64,000 nucleotides of DNA from CAYWIT01 sp964458415. Lineage in GTDB: Bacteria > Pseudomonadota > Alphaproteobacteria > Micavibrionales > UBA2020. Below the pieces are notes generated by a model. That model was not told the DNA's origin. It was given only the letters and a program-made list of their open reading frames with translations, and searched no databases. The stretch is from positions 59,355 to 123,354 of the forward strand of contig CAYWIT010000006.1 in the NCBI GenBank assembly GCA_964458415.1, given 5' to 3'. How positions within the stretch are numbered: the stretch's first letter is position 1; each line of letters starts with the position of its first letter. A program made the position numbers and the translations under genes. Positions 58,209-64,000 of the stretch are shown here, in pieces.

Positions 58209-59241
58209 ATTTCTTTTCCCCTCTTTCCATGATGGCGCGGGTGATCAGAAAATGGAAGCCAAAGAAAAAAGCCCAGAGGGCCAGTAGCGGCAAATCGGTC
58301 AGTCCTGATTTCCACGCCGCGAGACCCGTCAGGCTGTAAAGCAGGGAAAGCCCCAGCAGGAAGAGGCAGCTTTTATGAACCGACAGCCCGGTCTGTTGGA
58401 CTAAAAAATGCAGGTGCATGTTATCGGCGCGCAATACGGGCGTTTTGTGCAACAGCCGGTTGATAATCACGGCGGTCATGTCGAAGACGGGATAGGCCAG
58501 CAGCCAGGGTACCAGAGCCGGTGAAATAACGGCGTTCTCGCCTTGCGAGAAGGTGATGCCGAACCAGGCCAGCGCCAGACCGATGCTGAGGCTGCCTGCA
58601 TCACCCAGAAATACCAGAGCTTTTCTGCGCCATGGCGAGCGCATGTTCATTGTGAGGAAACAGCCGAGGCAGAGCGCCAGCCCCGTCAGAGGAAAAACGT
58701 AAGCGGCGGCGCCGTTGTGTAGATCAAGAAAAAGGAAAAACAAGACGTTAATCATGGCAATGCCGCCGGAGAGGCCATCCATGCCGTCTACCAGATTGAA
58801 GGCATTGATAAAGGCCAGAAAGCAGATAATGCTGAGGCTATAGGAAATGAAATTGGGTAGAATCAGATCGATGCCGCCGATTTGGCCGAGGGTTATGATC
58901 CGGACATCAAAGATCAGGACGAGCAAGCAGATAACAGCGCATTGCAACAACAGTTTTTTCAGGGCGGGAATATGCCGGGAGTCGTCAATAGCCCCGATCA
59001 GGACGAGCAGCCCCATGCTCACGAATAGCGAGGTGGTCGGCGGCAGAGAGCCGGGTGAAAAAAGTGCTGTTCCTGTCAGGAGGGCCAGAAAAATGGCAAT
59101 GCCGCCAACCTGCGCCGGATAGCCGGCATGAAGCTTGCGCTCTTCACCTGCGGCGCAGTCGCAGAGCCCAAGCCGAGGAGACAGCTTTCTGATAGAAAGC
59201 AGAAGGGCATAACACAAGGCAACAATGGCTATATAAGCCAT
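58201..59241 (-). CDS. Undecaprenyl-phosphate sugar-1-phosphate transferase (WecA/MraY family)
   Basis: The 346-aa protein has about eleven helices and the family motifs: GAIDDS, FINAFNLVDGMDGLSGG, FLGDAGSLSIG and NMHLHFLV. It loads a HexNAc-1-phosphate or related sugar on undecaprenyl phosphate, beginning glycan synthesis. GGAG lies eight bases before the ATG. The cysH start overlaps its 3' end by 8 bp, so both are in one operon. Confidence 0.9.
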   Translation of the reverse strand: MAYIAIVALCYALLLSIRKLSPRLGLCDCAAGEERKLHAGYPAQVGGIAIFLALLTGTALFSPGSLPPTTSLFVSMGLLVLIGAIDDSRHIPALKKLLLQCAVICLLVLIFDVRIITLGQIGGIDLILPNFISYSLSIICFLAFINAFNLVDGMDGLSGGIAMINVLFFLFLDLHNGAAAYVFPLTGLALCLGCFLTMNMRSPWRRKALVFLGDAGSLSIGLALAWFGITFSQGENAVISPALVPWLLAYPVFDMTAVIINRLLHKTPVLRADNMHLHFLVQQTGLSVHKSCLFLLGLSLLYSLTGLAAWKSGLTDLPLLALWAFFFGFHFLITRAIMERGEKKYA

Positions 59242-59344
59242 GTTCTGTACTCCATAAGGCGCGTTTAATTTTAATAATGCATAATACCGTGGAATAGGGG
59301 TTATTCAAGTTGAAAACGCTGAAATAAAGCCAAAAAACAAAAAC

Positions 59345-59373
59345 TTGACGCTGATGAGCGAAGTCGTTATAAG
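59345..59373 (+). promoter_or_regulatory. Orphaned initiator-tRNA promoter
   Basis: TTGACG (59345-59350) and TATAAG (59368-59373) are 17 bp apart, 16 bp before the tRNA 5' end. The same promoter stands before the intact tRNA at 63106-63134. Here it drives only the tRNA half and whatever follows. Confidence 0.75.
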
Positions 59374-59388
59374 AAGGCACAACATTGA

Positions 59389-59429
<41 letters not shown>

Positions 59430-59775
59430 GCTGGTGCTCAAAAGGCTCTTTTTACTTTTGACGCCGAATAGCCCCAAAAAATCAAAAAGTTAGAAATTTG
59501 AAGACCGACTTATGCGGGCGGATTTTTGTGTCCGTGTACTAACTGTGCACTAAATCTGCAGAAGGTCTCTGCGCGGCAGGGGGAATTTCTTAGGGCGGAT
59601 TTTGCGGACTTTCTCTTTTTCTTAAGCCTATAATGCGGTGAATAGCGACCTTATTCGCCGCATAATTAGCGGCGAATAACCTTGTATTTGGTATCAAAAA
59701 TCACATTCTTATTGAAGTTTATTATAATAACATTTAATATAAGATGTGGATGTGATTCTCTATTAAAGGTTTTTT
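59430..59775. other. Non-coding left end of island 2
   Basis: About 346 bp without a gene. It holds the arm-like repeats at 59533-59552 and an AT-rich stretch (59690-59750) with TATAAT at 59723-59728, likely the Fic promoter region. No convincing -35 box is placed 17 bp upstream. Confidence 0.5.
59533..59552. repeat. Arm-like direct repeats, left end of island 2
   Basis: CGTGTACTAA and TGTGCACTAA occur with 11-bp spacing, followed by ATCTGCAGAAGG. A closely related pair with AGCTGCAGAAAG after it is at 62975-62993, the other end. Confidence 0.6.
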
Positions 59776-60966
59776 ATGAAACGGGACGATCTTTGCCATG
59801 AAGTGCGAGAAAGGCTGAAGCGCCTGCCTCCACCCTTCGAGCACCACTACGGGGTCGTGCCCTTACCTCCACCGGAAGATGGGGTCTCTGTCGCTCCAGT
59901 GACGATGCAGATGTCTGAGGCGAGCGCGGCACTGGGGCGTGTGGCAGCCCTGGCAGGGGAGCTTGCTGATCCTTGGCTCATCAGCCGCATCCTGCCACGC
60001 CGCGAAGCTATCAGCTCTTCTGCCATTGAAAACACGAACAGCACATTAGACGAACTACTCTCTGTGGAGGAAACGGAAGACGAAAACGCAAGCGATGCCG
60101 CAAAGCAGGTGCGCGATTACGCGCTGGCCCTTGATGACCTTGTGCCGCGCGCGCATCAGGAAGGACATGAGATTTTCACCCCCGATCTCATCAGAGAGCT
60201 GCATCGGATCGTTGTGCGTGGTGATACGTCGTATCAGGACGTTCCCGGAGAGATTCGCACCCGCGTCGTCTGGATTGGCGGGGCAGGTAATATTGCTTAT
60301 TCCACCTACAATCCCACGCCGCCGGAAGATGTGCCCGCTTGTTTGGCGGCTTCCGTGGACTACATGCGGAACGAAGGCATGCAGGCCATGACGCAAAATC
60401 TCATTACGCGCATGGCCGTGGGGCATGCGCATTTCGAGGCTGTCCACCCTTTCCGCGACGGCAATGGCCGTGTTGGACGCCTGCTTTTGCCCTTGATGAT
60501 GGCAGCAGAAGGGCAAATTCCACTTTATCTGTCGCCATATATCGCCGAACACAAGGATGCCTATTATAGCGGCCTGAAGATGGCGCAACAAAAACTAGAA
60601 TGGCATCATTTGATAGGCTTTCTGTCGGAAGCCATTACGGGTACCGTAAACGAACTCTTCGCCACACGTGGCGCGTTGCAAACTCTCTCCTCTATGTGGG
60701 GAGCGCGGCGTAAATTTCGCAAGGAATCGGCGGCGGAGAAGGCTTTGCACCTTTTGCCGCATTACCCTGTATTGACGATCAAGCGTCTTTCCCAACTTGT
60801 TGACGTCAGTATCCCCGCAGCGACGACGGCGATAGAGCAATTGATGGAGGCGGGTATCCTGAAAGAGCGTACAGGCTACACACGCAATCGAGTTTTTGCA
60901 GCGACTGAAGCTTTGCAAATCCTTAATCGCCCCTTCGGAAGCGGCCCTATACTGCCGGAGAAGTAG
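59776..60966 (+). CDS. Fic family protein with N-terminal inhibitory motif
   Basis: The 396-aa protein has a Fic_N domain (about 1-95), the Fic core with HPFRDGNGRVGR at residues 224-235 (catalytic His 224) and a C-terminal winged helix (LTIKRLSQLVDVSIPAATTAIEQLMEAGILKERTGYTRNRVF). SSAIEN at 81-86 fits the S-x-x-x-E-N inhibitory motif of class II Fic proteins, where Glu85 would block ATP binding. It probably AMPylates a target protein. AAAGG precedes the ATG. The DUF2779 gene follows after 26 bp. Confidence 0.92.
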   Translation: MKRDDLCHEVRERLKRLPPPFEHHYGVVPLPPPEDGVSVAPVTMQMSEASAALGRVAALAGELADPWLISRILPRREAISSSAIENTNSTLDELLSVEETEDENASDAAKQVRDYALALDDLVPRAHQEGHEIFTPDLIRELHRIVVRGDTSYQDVPGEIRTRVVWIGGAGNIAYSTYNPTPPEDVPACLAASVDYMRNEGMQAMTQNLITRMAVGHAHFEAVHPFRDGNGRVGRLLLPLMMAAEGQIPLYLSPYIAEHKDAYYSGLKMAQQKLEWHHLIGFLSEAITGTVNELFATRGALQTLSSMWGARRKFRKESAAEKALHLLPHYPVLTIKRLSQLVDVSIPAATTAIEQLMEAGILKERTGYTRNRVFAATEALQILNRPFGSGPILPEK

Positions 60967-60992
60967 GTTTTCATGGGTGTTAAATTCCAATT

Positions 60993-62477
60993 ATGAACTC
61001 TCATCCTTTATCAATATCGAAGTCTCAATTTATGCGGGGGAAGCAATGTCCCCTCAGCTTGTGGTATTTCAAGCACCGCAAAGATATCCCCGCAGATATC
61101 GACCCAGCGCGCGAGGCGCTTTTTCAGGCCGGAAGAGAAATCGGGGAATGGGCCAAGAAACGCTTTCCGTGCGGCGTGGAGGTTCATTCCGCATATTCTG
61201 ATCCAGCTGCCGGCGCGGCGGAAACCGAGGTTTTTATTCGAGATGGTCAGCAGGTGATTTTTGAGGCGACTGCTATACACCCTGGCGACGATTCATACGC
61301 GAGAGCTGACATCCTCCGCAAGGCTGGCGATGCGTGGGAAATTATAGAAGTAAAAGGCTCCACGGACGTTGAAGACTATCAGCTGGATGACATTTCTTTT
61401 CAATACAGGGTTTTTAATGCGGCAGGCTATGCCATCCGCAGATGCTTCATCATGTATATCAATAACCAATACGTCCGAAATGGGGAAGTTGATCCGGATG
61501 CGCTCTTTTCTTTGCAGGATGTCACCGATGCGGTTTTACATCTGCAACCTGAAATCGATGGCGTAACGCGCCGTCTATTATCTTTAAGCCCAACACTTGA
61601 GCCAAGAGTTCGGATCGGCAGACATTGCGGGAAGCCGTTCAAGTGTGACTATGTGCAGCACTGCTGGAAATCAGTACCGGAGTATTCAATATTTGACGTT
61701 CTCACGGGGAAAAAGGCCGAGGAGATGGTCGAGAGCTTGGGCAGCTATGAAGTAAAAAGCCTTCCGGCAAAGGCTGTCCCAAGCGGTCTCAAAAAAGCGG
61801 ATGTATGGAGTTACATCAACGGCGAGATATATATTGAGCCAGATAATTTACGTGGGTTTCTCAGCGAGATTGAATACCCCGTCTATTACCTCGATTACGA
61901 AACGGTACGCTCAGCAGTTCCCCTTTTCGATGGCTCAAGGCCGTTTCAGCAAATTCCTTTTCAGTTCTCTCTGCATATAGAAGAGGCACCTGGCGCGCAG
62001 TTGAAACATCATCCTTTTTTGCACAAGGAAAGATCGGACCCGCGCACGGCTTTTGTGGAAAGCCTGATAAGCACCTGCGGCAACGACGGAACAGTCATTG
62101 TTTACAACCAACCCTTTGAAGAAGGGGTAAATAACCATCTGGCCGCGCACTTTCCGCATTACGCCGCAGACCTTCTGGCGATCAATGCTCGAATGGTTGA
62201 CCTCTATCTCCCGTTCCGGAAGCGGTGGCTGTACCATCCGCAGCAGCAAGGTTCTGCCTCGATCAAAAAAGTCCTGCCCGCTTTCACCAACCTGTCCTAT
62301 ATCGGCATGAACATCTCCGACGGCGATGACGCTTCACAAAAGTATTACAGGTTTATCAAAGAGGGGGCGTCCGACACAGCCGCCGAGACTCTGTGGCAAG
62401 ACCTTGATGAGTACTGCGGGCTTGATACCTACGCCATGCAGGTACTATTGCAGGCCATAAGAGAAAAAATCACTTGA
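60993..62477 (+). CDS. Cas4-like PD-(D/E)xK nuclease with DUF2779 DEDD exonuclease domain
   Basis: The 494-aa protein has a N-terminal SKSQFMRGKQCPLSLWYFKH with one Cys, ARADIL and WEIIEVKGS as the PD-(D/E)xK acid and Lys residues, and a GRHCGKPFKCDYVQHCW cluster. One N-terminal plus three clustered Cys could bind a 4Fe-4S cluster, as in Cas4/AddB. The C-terminal DUF2779 region has YYLDYETV (DxE), VIVYNQPFEEGVNNHL and DLDEYCGLDTYAMQ, a DEDD exonuclease pattern. It follows fic in the island. A role in defence or DNA processing is inferred. Confidence 0.85.
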   Translation: MNSHPLSISKSQFMRGKQCPLSLWYFKHRKDIPADIDPAREALFQAGREIGEWAKKRFPCGVEVHSAYSDPAAGAAETEVFIRDGQQVIFEATAIHPGDDSYARADILRKAGDAWEIIEVKGSTDVEDYQLDDISFQYRVFNAAGYAIRRCFIMYINNQYVRNGEVDPDALFSLQDVTDAVLHLQPEIDGVTRRLLSLSPTLEPRVRIGRHCGKPFKCDYVQHCWKSVPEYSIFDVLTGKKAEEMVESLGSYEVKSLPAKAVPSGLKKADVWSYINGEIYIEPDNLRGFLSEIEYPVYYLDYETVRSAVPLFDGSRPFQQIPFQFSLHIEEAPGAQLKHHPFLHKERSDPRTAFVESLISTCGNDGTVIVYNQPFEEGVNNHLAAHFPHYAADLLAINARMVDLYLPFRKRWLYHPQQQGSASIKKVLPAFTNLSYIGMNISDGDDASQKYYRFIKEGASDTAAETLWQDLDEYCGLDTYAMQVLLQAIREKIT

Positions 62478-62494
62478 CGGTCTCCAGCCGGTAA

Positions 62495-62706
62495 AAACCT
62501 GTTTTGCGCGCGCCTTCACCTGCGGAAACTCTATCCGGAGATCGTCGAAGGCGTCATCCGCAAGATCAAGGATATGGGCGGCCATGTCCACCGCGAGGTC
62601 ACGAACGACTTGTTGTTCATCAATAACGAGATCAAAATCTCCGTCGTCATCTGTCGCTGCTTGAAAACCTCCATTAGCAACAGCCGCTGGAAAGTTCATT
62701 TGGATA
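62495..62706 (+). pseudogene. Remnant of a mobile-element-associated protein
   Basis: A reading frame without start runs LRARLHLRKLYPEIVEGVIRKIKDMGGHVHREVTNDLLFINNEIKISVVICRCLKTSISNSRWKVHLDSS. It looks like an internal piece of a protein that I recall from alphaproteobacterial mobile DNA, where similar text continues for longer, but I cannot name it. The match stops near 62700, where the opposite-strand integrase fragment begins. Confidence 0.45.
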
Positions 62707-62829
62707 GTAGTGCCGCTTGCCGTTGGGGGCGATGCGGACGCACAGGCCAGTCAGGCTGTTGTCGAACAGGAAATAAGGTTTTTCCCTGATCTCTGCGCGT
62801 TCAACAGTGCTTTTGGTCAGTTTGGGCAT
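62674..62829 (-). pseudogene. N-terminal fragment of an integrase
   Basis: A 51-codon frame from the ATG at 62829 reads MPKLTKSTVERAEIREKPYF, then LFDNSLTGLCVRIAPNGKRHYY. This is the start of a DUF4102-like tyrosine integrase, which would normally have about 400 residues. It breaks off near 62705 and joins the remnant on the other strand. It lies at the right end of island 2 and points inward, the usual place of the element integrase. Confidence 0.6.
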
Positions 62830-63092
62830 GACGCTCCCGAATACGTTGTTTCTCCCTCCATAAACGCTTCAAAGGCGAGCAAAATCAAGCAATTTCAATG
62901 GGTTATAGTATTACTGCGAAAACAAAATAAGCCGCTAGAAATGCCGCGAAAACGGCCTATCTTGTGGACTCGCTGTGTACTATCCGTGTACTAAAAGCTG
63001 CAGAAAGTTTGTGCGGAGTGGTCAGCGTCAGGGCGAAAACGTACACTGGCAAATGCCGTTGAAAACACTGGAATAAAGCCAAAATAACGCCG
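62830..63092. other. Non-coding right end of island 2
   Basis: It carries the arm-like repeats (62975-62993) upstream of the integrase fragment. TTTCAATGGGTTA at 62895-62907 recurs at 63231-63243 just after the intact tRNA, a hint of earlier insertion at the same site. No gene is seen. Confidence 0.5.
62975..62993. repeat. Arm-like direct repeats, right end of island 2
   Basis: GTGTACTA occurs at 62975-62982 and 62986-62993, 11 bp apart, followed by AAAGCTGCAGAAAG. The pair mirrors the left-end pair at 59533-59552. Confidence 0.6.
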
Positions 63093-63228
<136 letters not shown>

Positions 63229-63277
63229 CTTTCAATGGGTTAGCAACCATTCCTTAAGTATCATCTGTCATAATAGA

Positions 63278-63299
63278 CTTACCCAGTACTTACCCAGTA
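63278..63299. repeat. Tandem 11-bp repeat before the next integrase
   Basis: CTTACCCAGTA occurs twice back to back and is partly repeated as CTGG after it. It lies 33 bp upstream of the integrase start, the same layout as at 29378 in island 1. Confidence 0.65.
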
Positions 63300-63332
63300 C
63301 TGGTCATAAGTCTCTATTTTGGAGATGATTCG

Positions 63333-64000
63333 ATGGAACGAGAAAAGCATGAGATTCTGGGCGGACGCGCCTATATCTTTAAACGCGACGAAACGCCCTA
63401 TTGGTACGCCGCAGCCTTCCTGAACGGCAAAAACTACCGCCACAGCACCAAACTGACCGACCTCAACGGCGCTATCCGCGACGCTGAGGATTGGTACATT
63501 TCCCTCAAGGGCAAGGCCGAAGCAGGCTCTCTCCCCCAAATGACCCCCACAGGCACGGAACTGACCTTCCGCGACGTGGCAGACCTCTTTATGAAGGAAT
63601 ACGCCATCCTGACGGAGGGCCAACGCGCCCCCCGCTGGGTGGAAGGCCACAAAATCCGCCTCCGCATTCACTTGCTGCCCTTTTTTGGCGACCTCCCCAT
63701 ATCCAAGGTCGATTCCGCCAAAATTCAGGAATACCGCGTCATGCGTATGACGCCCAAAGAAGAGAAAAACCCCCATGCCGCAGACAACCGCCCCCATAAG
63801 GCGGGGAAAGTCCCTGCGGCCAAGACCCTGCATAACGAGATTGTGACCCTCAGGCTTGTCCTGAAGTCCGCCTTGCGTCGCCGCCTGATTAACGGCCTGC
63901 CGGACTTGTCCGCCCCCTTTCGTAAGAGCGGCAAGGTATCCCACAGGCCGTGGTTTAGCCCCAATGAGTACAAGGAGCTGTATAAGGCTACACGCGCCTA
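63333..64000 (+). CDS. Tyrosine integrase of a third element, 3' end cut by the window
   Basis: An open frame runs from the ATG at 63333 (GGAG upstream) to the window end, 222 codons. It begins MEREKHEILGGRAYIFKRDE and has an N-terminal DNA-binding part (YWYAAAFLNGKNYRHSTKLTD), then the core-binding domain (LTFRDVADLFMKEYAIL, LRIHLLPFFGDLPISKVDSAKIQEYRV, EIVTLRLVLKSALRRRLI). The catalytic domain lies beyond the window. It starts 107 bp after the intact tRNA-fMet, so an element integrated there extends to the right. Confidence 0.85.
   Translation, partial: MEREKHEILGGRAYIFKRDETPYWYAAAFLNGKNYRHSTKLTDLNGAIRDAEDWYISLKGKAEAGSLPQMTPTGTELTFRDVADLFMKEYAILTEGQRAPRWVEGHKIRLRIHLLPFFGDLPISKVDSAKIQEYRVMRMTPKEEKNPHAADNRPHKAGKVPAAKTLHNEIVTLRLVLKSALRRRLINGLPDLSAPFRKSGKVSHRPWFSPNEYKELYKATRA

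Noticed and set aside
59430..59480. Left end of island 2 as an intact second tRNA-fMet with an intron.
   Set aside because: No T-arm or acceptor 3' strand appears within several hundred bases, and the 98-bp repeat with the intact copy shows an insertion boundary.
60993..62477. Reading the DUF2779 protein as a CRISPR Cas4.
   Set aside because: No Cas1 or Cas2 nearby, and the C-terminal DEDD-type half is absent from Cas4.
62445..62699. An 84-codon minus-strand frame after the DUF2779 gene.
   Set aside because: The plus strand of the same DNA encodes a recognisable conserved-looking remnant, which explains this frame as its shadow.
63279..63944. A 221-codon minus-strand frame at the right edge.
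   Set aside because: The plus strand codes an integrase with normal domain order from 63333 to the window end, so the antisense frame is a shadow.

Overview
The window looks like an alphaproteobacterial chromosome of moderate GC. The main pointers are a GapR/DUF2312 nucleoid protein, the kdsD-lptC-lptA-lptB operon and many lineage-typical hypotheticals. A Micavibrio-like or Rhodospirillales-like host would fit, but that is inference. No single gene fixes the genus.

Positions 1-29160 are mostly core genome. They hold a cut L,D-transpeptidase, a MacB/LolD-type ABC exporter with its membrane adaptor, and an AidB-like acyl-CoA dehydrogenase divergent from a TetR regulator. Next come a HELRH metallopeptidase-like protein, a fructosamine-kinase/LMW-phosphatase pair, mnmC, a type I sulfide:quinone reductase, the LPS-export operon, an unusual Hsp100 ATPase, a Sel1-repeat protein, gapR, a second L,D-transpeptidase, a probable small RNA before phoH, and an alpha/beta hydrolase. 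The block ends with a minus-strand cluster for an I-type (Dot/Icm-like) secretion coupling complex: an IcmP/DotM-like protein, a one-helix protein, an IcmO/DotL-like ATPase and a small membrane protein. The ATPase tail carries four copies of a Trp-containing motif.

Positions 29164-35525 are a 6.3 kb island inside a tRNA-Thr(TGT) gene. The host gene is cut in the anticodon loop into a 5' half (29164-29201) and a 3' half (35479-35525). The island brings its own intact tRNA-Thr, an integrase, a DUF6499-like protein, a truncated excisionase-like ORF and a small DNA-methylation/restriction module.

Positions 35740-59241 are a large surface-glycan locus: nucleotide-sugar enzymes, glycosyltransferases, two Wzy/WaaL-like membrane proteins, a Wzx-like flippase, three sulfotransferases, an MBOAT/SGNH acyltransferase pair, a UDP-sulfoquinovose synthase, an APS reductase and a WecA-type initiating transferase. 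Together they suggest a glycan with sulfate esters and possibly a C-sulfonated sugar.

Positions 59332-63190 are a 3.8 kb island at the initiator tRNA gene. A 98-bp perfect repeat (promoter plus tRNA 5' half) flanks a Fic protein, a Cas4-like/DUF2779 nuclease and an integrase remnant. The intact tRNA-fMet at 63150-63226 is followed by a new integrase that runs out of the window, so a further element starts there. All three elements show tandem direct repeats with 11-bp spacing near their ends, probably integrase arm sites.
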